Counted from the stretch's first letter, positions 49,220 to 59,709 are shown. The stretch: 64,000 nucleotides of DNA from UMGS1322 sp900550765 (GCA_958448705.1 CAUDEY010000004.1:1-64000); one strand, 5' to 3'. The notes: generated from the sequence alone by a model not told the origin. A program made the numbers and translations.

Positions 49220-49912
49220 CTAAATATTATAATTTCTTTGCCCAAAAAGTGCAGTACCGATCCGTATCATGGTAGCTCCCTGACGGACCGCCGCTTCATA
49301 ATCGTGGCTCATCCCCATAGAAAGCTGGGTAAACTCATTGCCAAACCGTTCTTTTCCCTGCTCCAGCAATTGATACATCTGCGCAAAGTATCGTTCCAAT
49401 GCAAGCTCAGATGCCTGCGCAGGCGCTACCGTCATAAGACCTACGGGTTTAATATACCTAAAATTTTGCAAACTGTCAAGATATTCTGATAATTTATCCG
49501 GCAGAACGCCAGATTTTGTGGGTTCTTTTCCTATATTTACCTCTACCAGTACTTTCATGGGGTCCATTTGAGTCTTTTGTACTGTTTTATCAATTTGCTG
49601 TGCCAAAGATACTCTGTCAAGCGAATGGATCATATCCACTTTTCCGATAATATATTTTACTTTATTTGTTTGCAGCTGACCAATCAAATGCACAGACACA
49701 CCCGGATCAAGCCCCTCATATTTTTCCAAAAGCTCCTGCACTCTGTTTTCGCCTATCGTCTTTATTCCCAAAGCCACGGCCTCGTTGATTTCCTGCACAC
49801 TTCTGGTCTTTGTCACAGCTATAATCTCGACCTCGTCAAAGCTTCTTCCGCAAGCATCGCAGGCCCTTTGTACATTTTCACATATTTCCGAATATCTTTG
49901 CTGTAAACTCAT
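49220..49912 (-). CDS. PLP homeostasis protein, YggS family
   Basis: A 230-residue pyridoxal-phosphate-binding TIM-barrel protein. IIAVTKTRSVQEI holds the cofactor lysine, and GENRVQELLEKYE, HLIGQLQTNKVKYI, VNIGKEPTKSG and LSMGMSHDYEAAV are family signatures. It buffers free PLP. Start overlaps the stop of the HlyD-like gene as ATGA; presence in the sepF operon is conserved. Confidence 0.95.
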   Translation of the reverse strand: MSLQQRYSEICENVQRACDACGRSFDEVEIIAVTKTRSVQEINEAVALGIKTIGENRVQELLEKYEGLDPGVSVHLIGQLQTNKVKYIIGKVDMIHSLDRVSLAQQIDKTVQKTQMDPMKVLVEVNIGKEPTKSGVLPDKLSEYLDSLQNFRYIKPVGLMTVAPAQASELALERYFAQMYQLLEQGKERFGNEFTQLSMGMSHDYEAAVRQGATMIRIGTALFGQRNYNI

Positions 49913-51057
49913 TCATATATCCTCTGTCCTACTTTAAGCGCAGGTGTTTCCTGCAAAATAGCTGTTTCTCCGTTATCATAAAGCACTTCTACCGCAATTT
50001 CCTGTCTGTCCTGCTGATTTTTTACCGTTATCGTCCCGTTTTTCACATAGGAAGAAGGAACTTCATATCCCGCAAAACGTTCCCCAATATGAATCGTTGC
50101 TGTTCGGATATCCAGGTATTTTTCTACATTCTTTTCAAAACTGAACACAAGAACACTGCTGTTGCGTTCCGTAACGATATTTTCAAGGCAGCCGATTTCA
50201 CTTTCTTCCGCATTACCGATAAAAACCGGATAATGCATTCCCTGCTGAAAAGCTGAACTCTGCTCCGTTACAATGGCAACGTACCATTTAGGCTCGGTAA
50301 CCAACTTAAAAGCATTAATATTTTTATTATAGTCCGCCTGAAGATATCCTTTTAATTCCGCGGGCTTTACTGAAGCAAGCTGTTCGGCATTCATCGCACC
50401 TTCAAATCCGTCGCAATAAAAGCCGATATATCCATCAGCCGGCGCAATAAATTCATCAAACCAAGCTCTTAGGGATTCCAGCAAATTTTCCTCATCACTG
50501 TAAAGTCCCTGAAGATACGTATTGGAATCGGTATTAAAATTTTCACGCACATAGCTGCGGCGCTCCTCCACTAACCGACAAAGCTCTCCGTAGAGCTCAA
50601 TATATCCCTGTGTATTTTCCGCCATTTTTCGGATCACTACGGAAATTTCAAAATCTAGCTTGGCTATGGTACGATCGTCAAAGTTTTGTATAATATTCTG
50701 ATTTTGATACGTCACAATGCTTTCCTGTGTATCCGCAAGCTTGGAAAGTGTATTTTTAATATACCCTTTTTTATATGCCGTAGCAATCTTACTGCCGCTT
50801 TCAACAAACTGCCCGTCGATCATATTTTCATAATCAATTTTTTCATATTCATCCAACGCCGTAATACTCTCACTGCGCACCAACAGACCTTCGGCAGAAA
50901 GACCGGTATAGAGAATCTTATAAGTAAGCATAGTTTTTCCGGGCAATGCAAAAATCAAAATTCCCACAAGAATCGCCAGCAGCAAAAAAGCAAGCAGCAC
51001 AATTCCAGCCGGAAATCTGCGCCGTCTCTTTCGATTCCTACTTTTTGTATATCCCAT
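49909..51057 (-). CDS. HlyD-like membrane protein of the sepF cluster
   Basis: A 382-residue protein with a basic cytoplasmic start, one membrane anchor (about residues 15-38, AGIVLLAFLLLAILVGILI) and an extracellular part resembling membrane-fusion adaptors: a lipoyl-like half (GLLVRSESITALDEYEKID), a helical segment and a beta-rich C terminus. Clostridia keep such a gene next to sepF; a role in envelope assembly is likely but unproven. Confidence 0.75.
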   Translation of the reverse strand: MGYTKSRNRKRRRRFPAGIVLLAFLLLAILVGILIFALPGKTMLTYKILYTGLSAEGLLVRSESITALDEYEKIDYENMIDGQFVESGSKIATAYKKGYIKNTLSKLADTQESIVTYQNQNIIQNFDDRTIAKLDFEISVVIRKMAENTQGYIELYGELCRLVEERRSYVRENFNTDSNTYLQGLYSDEENLLESLRAWFDEFIAPADGYIGFYCDGFEGAMNAEQLASVKPAELKGYLQADYNKNINAFKLVTEPKWYVAIVTEQSSAFQQGMHYPVFIGNAEESEIGCLENIVTERNSSVLVFSFEKNVEKYLDIRTATIHIGERFAGYEVPSSYVKNGTITVKNQQDRQEIAVEVLYDNGETAILQETPALKVGQRIYE

Positions 51058-51066
51058 AAACTCTCC

Positions 51067-53568
51067 TTAATACACGACCGTATTTTCACCGGGAACAGAA
51101 TCGTCCTCCGTTGCATATTTCATATCCAGATAATATTCTACAATTGATTTTACCGTACTGCTGGCGCGCGAGCCTGAATAACCGTTAGGAATATATACAA
51201 CCACAGCAATTTCCGGTTTCTCATACGGAGCAAACGCTACAAACCAGGCATTATCTTCAATATTGATATTCGAAACCTGCGCCGTACCGGTTTTACCGCC
51301 CATTTCTTCATTATACTTAAAGTTTTTAAAGAAATTCCGTGCAGTGGAAGCGTAGGGATCTTCTGATTCAGAAACCATTTCTTTCATTCCCTGCTTAACA
51401 GCAGCCAGATGCTCCGGCTTAATATCCAGCTTACGTACCAGGGTAGGCTGCTGCTCATAGATCAATTCTCCCGTGCTGGAAGTCACTTTTTCTACAATAT
51501 GCGCATCATATACGTAACCGCCGTTTACAATAGCTGATATATATCTGGCCACTGCGATAGGCGTTACCGTGGTGATGCTTTGACCAATCCCCGTCTGTAT
51601 GGTATTTGTCGGCGTCCAGGTGATCTGTACAAGATAGCTGTATATCTCATATTTGGTAACCGAATTCACATAAGCGCTGGAAAGGCCATAGCCATCTACT
51701 AAAATTTTAGTAATTTCTGAATAAACCTCATTTCTGGGACGGCCAATTAAAGCAAAACACTGCGATATAATAGAATTGATTTCCGCATCGGTCAGCGTTT
51801 TTTCCGATTTTTCAGCACATTCCACCAATTGTGTACGAATAGACTTAAATACCAAATACGGCAAGCTGGTATCTTGCTCGGAAATCGCTCGTTCACTGTC
51901 ATAAATCGTTTTTTGATCGCCCACAATGCCTACTTTTTCACCGGTAAGCTCAATATTTGTTTTATCCAAAAGACCTAAATTCGAAGCCCATTTTTTTATT
52001 TTTTCGATTCCCAGCCGATCCGCTACCTCATAAAAAAAGTAGTTGCAGGAATAATTGATAGCGCTGATCACGTTAATCGAACCATGGGTAGAACGGTAAT
52101 GAGAATCCCGATACCAACCGCACATCGGACCGCGTTTATCACTTTCCCCCACATATTTACGGTATTCACCGTAATCATGAATTTCTTCATCGACTGTAAT
52201 CACACCTTCTTCAAGCCCCGCCAGCGATACACAAAGCTTAAAAATAGATCCCGGGGTATCTGAGGCGCTGATCGCCTTATTAAACAACGGCTTACTCTCA
52301 TCATTCACAATGGCATCATATTCTGCCTGAGAAATTCCTTGAGAGAACAAATTGGCATCATAATTCGGTTCACTTACTAAAGCCAGTACATCACCGGTAT
52401 TAACATCCATTACCACCACCGCGCCGACCTTTGCAAACTGAACCTCTTTTCCGCCGCGTTCCTCTACCAGCTGCTGATACCGGGCTGTATCAGCATTGTA
52501 AATTTCATACTGTCGCTGATTAATTTCAGCAATATTCTGCCGCAGTGCTTCCTCTGCTACCCGCTGTAAGTTGATATCAATCGTTAAATATACGTTATCT
52601 CCGCTTTTAGGGGGCACATAGGAAAGTTCACTTAAAATCCTGCCGCCATTGGTAACCTCCACCTCACGGGAACCTACGCGCGCCCCGCTGCTGCCGGTCA
52701 AATAAGCTTCCATTTCCTTTTCAATTCCAGAAATGCCTACCAAGCTCTCAATGTCATAGGAAAGTTCCTTATAATATTCAACATTATCTGCAGTAATTCG
52801 CCCCAAATAACCCACAACATGGCTGGCAACCGTTCCCTGCGGATAGACTCTAAGAGATTTTTCAGTAATATTAAAGCCCGCCAGTTCATAGCTGTAGCTT
52901 TCGATCGCAGTAGCCAAATCCAAACTGATATTTTTCAGTACCGTTATAGATTTTGACGCCCAGTACGATTGAATGCTGTCCTGCCAAATTCCCAGCACCT
53001 TAAAGGCCATGGTATCGTCCATATCTTCCGGAATACAGTAGCGCTCGCGCATTTCAATATACATCTGCTCACAGTTTTTAGCAAGGCCCTTGGTATCGGC
53101 AAAATAAAAATCGCTGCGCCAGGTTTTTTCACGCGTAGCAGCAACTGTACTGCTGACATTTCCCCAATCAAAAACATATTCGCCGTTCTCATTTTTGGTA
53201 ATAGCAAAAGAAGGCTGGATATCCCGGCCGTATTTATTGATCAATTCTATTGCAAAAATAATAGAATCCGTATACATTTGCCGTTCGGATTTTAAATTAT
53301 ATTCTCTGTAAAATTCCAAATTATAGCTAACCTCATCCTGGGCAAGCGGAATCCCGTTGACATCCAAAACTTTTCCGCGGGTTCCCTCCACCTTAAGCGT
53401 ACGCGTACGCTTAATATTCGATGCGGCTTTATATTCTGCGGCATTAATCAGCTGCAAATCTGCAAGAGAGCAGATAAGTACAACAAACGCCACCAAGAAC
53501 GCCCCGATAATAATCAGGCTGCGACGCTCCATTCCCTGCTTATTTTCTTCTCCCTTGAAAAGCTTCAT
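51067..53568 (-). CDS. mrdA: Penicillin-binding protein 2, elongation transpeptidase
   Basis: An 833-residue class B PBP; E. coli PBP2 has 633. A membrane anchor near residues 15-40 precedes the dimerisation domain and the transpeptidase with SIFK (SxxK), NYSCNYFFYEV (SxN) and GGKTGTAQ (KTG). Two extra stretches, around residues 120-230 and 560-650, account for the size. It crosslinks lateral wall peptidoglycan with MreBCD, encoded just upstream. Confidence 0.95.
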   Translation of the reverse strand: MKLFKGEENKQGMERRSLIIIGAFLVAFVVLICSLADLQLINAAEYKAASNIKRTRTLKVEGTRGKVLDVNGIPLAQDEVSYNLEFYREYNLKSERQMYTDSIIFAIELINKYGRDIQPSFAITKNENGEYVFDWGNVSSTVAATREKTWRSDFYFADTKGLAKNCEQMYIEMRERYCIPEDMDDTMAFKVLGIWQDSIQSYWASKSITVLKNISLDLATAIESYSYELAGFNITEKSLRVYPQGTVASHVVGYLGRITADNVEYYKELSYDIESLVGISGIEKEMEAYLTGSSGARVGSREVEVTNGGRILSELSYVPPKSGDNVYLTIDINLQRVAEEALRQNIAEINQRQYEIYNADTARYQQLVEERGGKEVQFAKVGAVVVMDVNTGDVLALVSEPNYDANLFSQGISQAEYDAIVNDESKPLFNKAISASDTPGSIFKLCVSLAGLEEGVITVDEEIHDYGEYRKYVGESDKRGPMCGWYRDSHYRSTHGSINVISAINYSCNYFFYEVADRLGIEKIKKWASNLGLLDKTNIELTGEKVGIVGDQKTIYDSERAISEQDTSLPYLVFKSIRTQLVECAEKSEKTLTDAEINSIISQCFALIGRPRNEVYSEITKILVDGYGLSSAYVNSVTKYEIYSYLVQITWTPTNTIQTGIGQSITTVTPIAVARYISAIVNGGYVYDAHIVEKVTSSTGELIYEQQPTLVRKLDIKPEHLAAVKQGMKEMVSESEDPYASTARNFFKNFKYNEEMGGKTGTAQVSNINIEDNAWFVAFAPYEKPEIAVVVYIPNGYSGSRASSTVKSIVEYYLDMKYATEDDSVPGENTVVY

Positions 53569-53578
53569 TTTTCACCGC

Positions 53579-54103
53579 CTAAAAAACATACTTATTGCGC
53601 TCTGTGGGATTTTCCTGCATAAAATTCAACGAAAAGATCTTTTTTAGGATAAAATAATTCCCCGCAGAAATTATCGCTGTATAAAGTGCTGAAGGCAGTC
53701 CGTGCACAAAAGTCATAATAGAGGCACTTTCTGACAGCCGCATGATATAAAGCACAAAAATCAAAAGAAAATGCTTCACGCATACAGCAATAAACACCGA
53801 AAAAATATACAATACATAATGATTTTGTTTGATAATTTTGATCGCTATCACAGCAAGGCCGGCCAATACAAGATAAATCCCCGTATTGATATATGTTCCC
53901 GCCTGCGTTGTAATATCCACTAAAAGCCCCGAATAAAGGCCGGCCAATACAGGAGGATACCATTTTTTTGTAAAAAATGCCAGTCCGACAAGATTCAGCA
54001 TAATAAAATCTATTTTTGCCCCAAAAATTGCAAGGAGCGGGGAAAGAATAAGATGCGCAAAAAAAGAAATCACCGATAGAAGAATAATCACGAAAGTACG
54101 CAT
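53579..54103 (-). CDS. mreD: Rod shape-determining protein MreD
   Basis: A 174-residue protein with five or six hydrophobic segments. FLLGLAF-like and YSGLLVDITTQAG motifs suit MreD, which links MreBC to the wall machinery in the membrane. Sequence is poorly conserved; the mreBCD order supports it. Confidence 0.9.
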   Translation of the reverse strand: MRTFVIILLSVISFFAHLILSPLLAIFGAKIDFIMLNLVGLAFFTKKWYPPVLAGLYSGLLVDITTQAGTYINTGIYLVLAGLAVIAIKIIKQNHYVLYIFSVFIAVCVKHFLLIFVLYIMRLSESASIMTFVHGLPSALYTAIISAGNYFILKKIFSLNFMQENPTERNKYVF

Positions 54104-54107
54104 GGAC

Positions 54108-54947
54108 TCATTCTCCCGTATTTGTTATAATCAAAACATTTTCCAAATGATCAAAATCTACCGCCGGGGTTAAACGAGCAGAAGAGTTTATCTGGTTTAA
54201 ATTTCCCTTGGAAACTTCGGTGATCGTCCCTACAGTAATCCCCTTAGGAAAGACCTCGCCCATACCGGAAGTAATAACGGTATCGCCCGGTTTGATGATG
54301 GCATTGGTGGGCAATTCCGTCATAACACAATACCCGGCTGTCGTACCGGAATCGCTCACGCCTTTTACAATCCCCATATCCCGGCTGGCCTCAGAAAGTG
54401 CCGGCACACCGCAGCGAGAATCCGTAATAGCAAGCAAAATCGAAGTATCCCCGGTAGTTTCAACGATTTTTCCCGCTAAGCCCCCTGAGGATATCACTAC
54501 CATATTAGGTCTGATTCCGTCATTTTCTCCTTTATTCAGGGTATATGTAGCGCTGTAGTCATCCACACTGCGGAGAATGACTTTCGCATATTGATATTCA
54601 AATTCAGGATATTTTTCACTTTCTCCCAACAAGGCCATCAATTGATTATTCTCTGCTTTCACCTCATCGGCAACCGACTGAATATTTTCAAACTGCATCA
54701 GTTTTTCCTGCGCTGCAGCAAGCTCTTCTTTTAAACGCATTCTGGAACCAAAGCTGGCAAAAAAATTGCCGATTCCGTCAATTGTAGCATCTGCTGCCTT
54801 GATAACGGGATTGACAACATAACCCGATATCTGCCTGAGTACAGCAACACCGCTGTTGAACATAAGGATCAACAGCGTAATGGCAATTGCAAGACATATA
54901 GAAATATATTTGATAATTTTAATGCGTTTGCGCCCCAGACTTTTCAT
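54108..54947 (-). CDS. mreC: Rod shape-determining protein MreC
   Basis: A 279-residue bitopic protein: membrane segment at about 12-32, coiled coil around 65-105 (ELAAAQEKLMQFENIQSVAD), then the beta-barrel domain with YTLNKGENDGIRPNMVVIS, GLAGKIVET and ITSGMGEVFPKGITVGTI. It scaffolds the elongation complex. Confidence 0.95.
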   Translation of the reverse strand: MKSLGRKRIKIIKYISICLAIAITLLILMFNSGVAVLRQISGYVVNPVIKAADATIDGIGNFFASFGSRMRLKEELAAAQEKLMQFENIQSVADEVKAENNQLMALLGESEKYPEFEYQYAKVILRSVDDYSATYTLNKGENDGIRPNMVVISSGGLAGKIVETTGDTSILLAITDSRCGVPALSEASRDMGIVKGVSDSGTTAGYCVMTELPTNAIIKPGDTVITSGMGEVFPKGITVGTITEVSKGNLNQINSSARLTPAVDFDHLENVLIITNTGE

Positions 54948-54960
54948 TCACCGACTCCGT

Positions 54961-55962
54961 TTACGTTAAATAATCAAGATCCTCCAAGGCCTTTCCCGCC
55001 CCGTTAACAACGCAGTCCAACGGAGAATCTGCAATCACTACCGGCATACCCGTTTCATACTTAATCAAAGTATCCATACCTCCCAGCAGCGCACCGCCGC
55101 CGGCCAAATAAATACCGCGTTCCATAATATCGGCCGCCAGCTCCGGCGGAGTATCTTCTAAGGTAACTTTAATAGCATCAATAATCGCCATTAACGGCTC
55201 CCGCAGCGCTTCCCGCACATGTGCCGATGTGATCGTAACTGTTTTGGGCAGCCCCGATATCAAATCACGCCCTCGAATATCCATGGAATATTCCTCTCCC
55301 GTAGGATATGCCGAGCCAATCTGAATTTTAATCTCTTCCGCTGTACGCTCTCCGATGGCAAGATTAAATTCTTTTTTTACAAAATTTGTAATTGAATCAT
55401 CCAGTTTATTTCCGGCAATCCGAAGCGATTTCGAAACTACAATTCCCCCCAAGGAAATCACCGCCATTTCACTGGATCCGCCGCCGATATCCACAATCAT
55501 ACTGCCTGCCGGCTCATTAACCGGCAATCCAGCGCCGATGGCGCTGGCCTTAGGCTCTTCCATAATCACTACATGGCTGGCACCGGCATTTTTCGCTGCA
55601 TCCTCAACGGCCTTCCGTTCTACACCGGTAACACCGCAGGGTACACAGATCACAACGCGTGTCCGTGTAAGAGAAAATGCGCGCGGCATCGCCCTGTGAA
55701 TAATATCCGAAAGCATAGCCGCAGTGATATCAAAATCCGCAATAACGCCGTCACGCAAAGGCTTTACCGCAATGATATTTCCCGGCGTTCTCCCCAGCAT
55801 ACTCTTAGCCTGTTCTCCCACAGCCAGAACCTCTTTTCGGCTGCCGGAAACTTTAACCGCCACAACACTGGGTTCCCTTATGATAATTCCTTTTCCCCGC
55901 AAATACACCAATGTATTGGCAGTTCCCAGGTCAATGCCCAAATCACGAGTAAAAAATCCCAT
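54961..55962 (-). CDS. mreB: Actin-like cell shape protein MreB
   Basis: A 333-residue actin homologue. DLGTANTLVYLRGKGIIIREP is the phosphate-1 and membrane-loop region; IVDIGGGSSEMAVISLGGIV is phosphate-2 and GIYLAGGGALLGG the adenosine motif. Filaments guide lateral wall synthesis. First of the mreBCD-PBP2 unit. Confidence 0.97.
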   Translation of the reverse strand: MGFFTRDLGIDLGTANTLVYLRGKGIIIREPSVVAVKVSGSRKEVLAVGEQAKSMLGRTPGNIIAVKPLRDGVIADFDITAAMLSDIIHRAMPRAFSLTRTRVVICVPCGVTGVERKAVEDAAKNAGASHVVIMEEPKASAIGAGLPVNEPAGSMIVDIGGGSSEMAVISLGGIVVSKSLRIAGNKLDDSITNFVKKEFNLAIGERTAEEIKIQIGSAYPTGEEYSMDIRGRDLISGLPKTVTITSAHVREALREPLMAIIDAIKVTLEDTPPELAADIMERGIYLAGGGALLGGMDTLIKYETGMPVVIADSPLDCVVNGAGKALEDLDYLT

Positions 55963-55977
55963 CCAAAAATCCTCCTG

Positions 55978-58185
55978 TTATTTTTGCGCAGAATAGTAAT
56001 TAATCAGTCCTCCGCTGAGCAGAATATCCCGTTCATCCTTGGTCATCGGTACAATCCCGAGCATAAGTTCCTCGGTCTTTCCCTCTTTAATAAGAATCGC
56101 CCTTGTAGTATTAGCCGCGCTTTCCAAACTGCTGCGAATTTCCGGCAGGAACACATAATCGCCTCTTCCCAGCTTTTCAGCATTCGCTTTATCAATCAAA
56201 AGCGGCAAAATTCCCCAGTTAATCAGATTGCTCCTGTAACGCTTGGTAGCATATTCGTTGGCAATATTCGCCCAACCGCCCAATACTTTCTGGCAGCTGG
56301 CCGCCTGCTCCCGCGCCGAACCGTCCCCGGGCATATTGGCAAACACGGCACTTCCGAATACGCAATCCGTAATCTCCACACCGTCAAGTGCGTTCAAGCT
56401 TGCAAATAATTGTTCCCGCGCAGCACTGTTTTCAATTTCTGCCACCGCATCGGCACAAGCCACATATTCCGGATCCTTGCGCGAAAGCGTAAAGCGGGAT
56501 AACTTATAGGGATTCGAACGCAGCGTACTGGTCTCTCCCGAGGGAATCAATTCATCCGTCGTCGTTACATCATCCCGGATCACACTGCATAGACGCACCA
56601 ATACTTGCTGCGGCATAGTCTTAAGCGCCGGCCAATCTGCAATATTAGGACCTAAAATCAGCTCTGTTTCCGGAAGGGGATGGTTTCTGCCGTCGTACAC
56701 GCGCTTTTTATAGATATCACTGTGATAAGTATATTCATAAGGCGTGTACTCTATATCCAATTCATCTGCACCCGTCAAAACACCGCCGTTAGCCGCCGTA
56801 GCTGCAATACTGCGGGCATCCATCAGGGCTACGAGCGAAAGCTGACCGTCTCCGGGTTTGCTTCCTTCACGGTTAGGAAAATTTCTTGTAGTATGGCGGA
56901 TACTGAACGCATTATTTGCCGGCACATCACCCGCGCCGAAGCATGGTCCGCAGAAAGCTGTTTTTATAACGGCACCAGCCTCCATTAAATCGCTGATAAT
57001 TCCTTTTTGCACTAGGTCAAGATACACGCTTTGACTGGCCGGATATACACTCAAGGAAAACGCACCGTTACCGGTACTGCCGCCCTTTAAAATATCATCG
57101 GCAGCGGTGATGTTCTCAAAGATTCCGCCTGCACAGCCGGCAATGACCCCCTGGTCCACATGAAAGCCCTCCGCATCCAGCTTTTGCGAAACACAGCAGG
57201 AGCATTGGGGATACTGCCGCTTAATCTCTTCATCCAAGTCAGCTAAAATTTTCTTGGCATTGGCTTTAAACTCTCTTATAGTATAGGCATTGCTCGGATG
57301 GAACGGCAGGGCGATCATCGGTTCAATCTGACCAAGATCGATTTCTATCAGCCCATCATATTCTGCTATCTCGGCAGGCTGAAGACATGTATAGTCTTCC
57401 TCTCTTTGATGGGTTTTATAATAATTCTGTACTTTTTCGTCCGTTTTCCATATAGAACTCAAACAGGTCGTTTCCGTGGTCATCACATCGATACCGCAGC
57501 GGAAGTCCACACTCAAGCCATCCACACCAGGACCTATAAACTCCAACACTTTGTTTTTCACAGCGCCGGAGGCAAAAACTTCTTTGCATAAGGCAATAGC
57601 AACATCATGAGGCCCTACGCCGCGCCGCGGAGTTCCTTTTAAATAAACCGCAATCACCTGGGGATAATCAATATCATATGTACGCTCCAGCAGCTGCTTT
57701 ACCAACTCCGGTCCGCCTTCGCCGATGGCCATCGTTCCCAGTGCGCCGTAACGGGTATGGCTGTCGGAGCCTAAAATCATCCGGCCGCAGGCCGCAAGTT
57801 CTTCCCGTGCATAAGAATGAATCACCGCAAGATGCGGCGGAATATACATTCCTCCGTATTTTTTTGCTGCCGAAAGTCCAAAAAGATGATCATCTTCATT
57901 CAAAGTACCGCCTACTGCGCACAAACTATTATGACAATTGGTCAATGCATAGGGCACCGGAAATTTTTTCAGTCCGCTGGCCCGGGCCGTTTGAATAATT
58001 CCCACATATGTAATATCATGAGAAACCAGGGCGTCAAACCGTATTTTCAATTTTTTCATATCTGCACCGATATTATGCGCCTTTAAGATGCCGTAGCTGA
58101 TTGTCCCCTCCTTAGCGCCGGTCTGGCTGCCCTTTAAAATTTCCGTCCCATTTTTTATCAAAGTCTTTTCAAGTACTACCCGCAT
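55978..58185 (-). CDS. Aconitase-family hydratase
   Basis: A 735-residue iron-sulfur hydro-lyase. HLAVIHSYAREE and MILGSDSHTRYGALGTMAIGEGG are substrate and fold motifs; cluster cysteines are in VIAGCAGGIFEN and FCGPCFGAGD. The last third carries the swivelling domain (NEYATKRYRSNLINWGILPL). It belongs to the YbhJ-like group whose substrate is unsettled, so citrate/isocitrate activity is not assured. It ends 15 bases before mreB, an unusual neighbour. Confidence 0.88.
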   Translation of the reverse strand: MRVVLEKTLIKNGTEILKGSQTGAKEGTISYGILKAHNIGADMKKLKIRFDALVSHDITYVGIIQTARASGLKKFPVPYALTNCHNSLCAVGGTLNEDDHLFGLSAAKKYGGMYIPPHLAVIHSYAREELAACGRMILGSDSHTRYGALGTMAIGEGGPELVKQLLERTYDIDYPQVIAVYLKGTPRRGVGPHDVAIALCKEVFASGAVKNKVLEFIGPGVDGLSVDFRCGIDVMTTETTCLSSIWKTDEKVQNYYKTHQREEDYTCLQPAEIAEYDGLIEIDLGQIEPMIALPFHPSNAYTIREFKANAKKILADLDEEIKRQYPQCSCCVSQKLDAEGFHVDQGVIAGCAGGIFENITAADDILKGGSTGNGAFSLSVYPASQSVYLDLVQKGIISDLMEAGAVIKTAFCGPCFGAGDVPANNAFSIRHTTRNFPNREGSKPGDGQLSLVALMDARSIAATAANGGVLTGADELDIEYTPYEYTYHSDIYKKRVYDGRNHPLPETELILGPNIADWPALKTMPQQVLVRLCSVIRDDVTTTDELIPSGETSTLRSNPYKLSRFTLSRKDPEYVACADAVAEIENSAAREQLFASLNALDGVEITDCVFGSAVFANMPGDGSAREQAASCQKVLGGWANIANEYATKRYRSNLINWGILPLLIDKANAEKLGRGDYVFLPEIRSSLESAANTTRAILIKEGKTEELMLGIVPMTKDERDILLSGGLINYYSAQK

Positions 58186-58200
58186 GATTCTTCTCCTAAT

Positions 58201-59709
58201 TTAAAGTATAACAAGATTTTTTCCATAAGCCCGTTTAAACATATCACCGCAAGTATGGGCATCCTTAATTTCCAGTGAAGCATCTGTGGTAGCCTGCGTT
58301 TTCATAATAACCGAATCTCCCAAAATATCGCAAGAAACCGATTCCACCACATTCGCCATGGCTCTGTCAAAGCTCTCGGCAATACGAACAAGTACCGCAA
58401 GCTTATAAATAATAGCAACATCATCAGCAGTAATCATATCCGAATACCGCTGGCATTCTTTCTTAACATCATCCTTGCGGTGCGCCAAGGCTACAAAGGC
58501 ACTCATCAAATGTTCCCGATGGCTGAGACCGTAAATATTAGAATTTAATATCAGGTAAAAGCTGTGTTTGTGATGGTCGTGATATTTGATCGTCGTTCCG
58601 ATATCATGCAGCGTAGCTGCCGTTTTAATAATACGCATATAGGAATTCGGAAGCTTATGCAGCTGCCGCAGCTGTTCAAACATCAACAGCGAAAGCTTGG
58701 CCACATTGTTGGCATGCGCAATATTTTCCTGAAACAACCCCAAAACATTGGCAAGAGAATAATCCAATACATGCTGTACCGGTTTAACAGCCAGCTGAGG
58801 ATCGATCTGCTGGAACATGATGCCTTCCCGAAGACCGCTGCAGCTAATAAAGATATCTGTACAGCCGATATAATTGACCGTTGTTTTAATGGCAGAAAAA
58901 GCAGCTAAAAAGATATCTGCCCGCTCATTGGAGAGTCCCTTAATCTTCATGCGCCGGTCAAGGTCTAATCGACACATATTTTCATACAGAGCATCAATCT
59001 CCTTTGCCCGTATGTTGTAATTATGAAGCGTACCGATATCCCGCTTGCTTTTCATACGCATAATTTTGCCCAAATTCCGGAAAGAACCGCCCACACCGAT
59101 CAGCGGAAGCCCCTGTACGGTGGAAAGCCACGGAACCTCCTCCAGCTGCTGACGATAAAAATCTTCAATGGCATCGATCTGCTCCTGCTTTACTTTATCC
59201 GCCAGGCCGAACAGCTCAGTAAGAGTCACCGTACCAAAAGGCAGGCAAGCAAGGTTTTTAATGCTGCGCTTTTCAAAGTGTACCAGCTGTGTAGTTCCGC
59301 CGCCGATATCCATAATCACACCGCTGTCAATATCCATGGTATTGATAACCCCCTGATACACAAGGGTGGCTTCCTTTTCTCCTGAAAGCACCTCCAGCTC
59401 GATCTGCGTCGTAGCATATACTTCATCCAAAAAACTGCGCTGATTGGCCGCACGGTTCACGGCTGCCGTACAGCAGGCATAGATCTCATCCACATCGTTT
59501 GCCGCACAAAGACGCTTAAACATATTGATGGTTTTGATCAGCTGCTGAATACGGCGCGGCTTAATAATATTATCATGCCCCATATCCGAAATCAACCGTA
59601 CCGGTTCTTTCAGCTGGTCGGCAATTCGATAGCTTCCATTGTCATAGATATAAACAAGAATCAAACGCGCATTATTTGATCCTACATCCATAATAGCTAT
59701 TTTCCTCAT
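58201..59709 (-). CDS. Ppx/GppA phosphatase with HD domain
   Basis: A 502-residue protein. The N-terminal half is the Ppx/GppA actin-like fold (IAIMDVGSNNARLILV, IMDIGGGTTQLVHFEKR, GVGGSFRNLGKIM). The C-terminal half is an HD-type domain with LHDIGTTIKYHDHHKHS and HREHLMSAFVALAHRK. Such enzymes hydrolyse polyphosphate or pppGpp. The start has GGAGGA upstream. The 142-base AT-rich gap before it holds several TATAAT boxes and presumably its promoter. Confidence 0.92.
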   Translation of the reverse strand: MRKIAIMDVGSNNARLILVYIYDNGSYRIADQLKEPVRLISDMGHDNIIKPRRIQQLIKTINMFKRLCAANDVDEIYACCTAAVNRAANQRSFLDEVYATTQIELEVLSGEKEATLVYQGVINTMDIDSGVIMDIGGGTTQLVHFEKRSIKNLACLPFGTVTLTELFGLADKVKQEQIDAIEDFYRQQLEEVPWLSTVQGLPLIGVGGSFRNLGKIMRMKSKRDIGTLHNYNIRAKEIDALYENMCRLDLDRRMKIKGLSNERADIFLAAFSAIKTTVNYIGCTDIFISCSGLREGIMFQQIDPQLAVKPVQHVLDYSLANVLGLFQENIAHANNVAKLSLLMFEQLRQLHKLPNSYMRIIKTAATLHDIGTTIKYHDHHKHSFYLILNSNIYGLSHREHLMSAFVALAHRKDDVKKECQRYSDMITADDVAIIYKLAVLVRIAESFDRAMANVVESVSCDILGDSVIMKTQATTDASLEIKDAHTCGDMFKRAYGKNLVIL

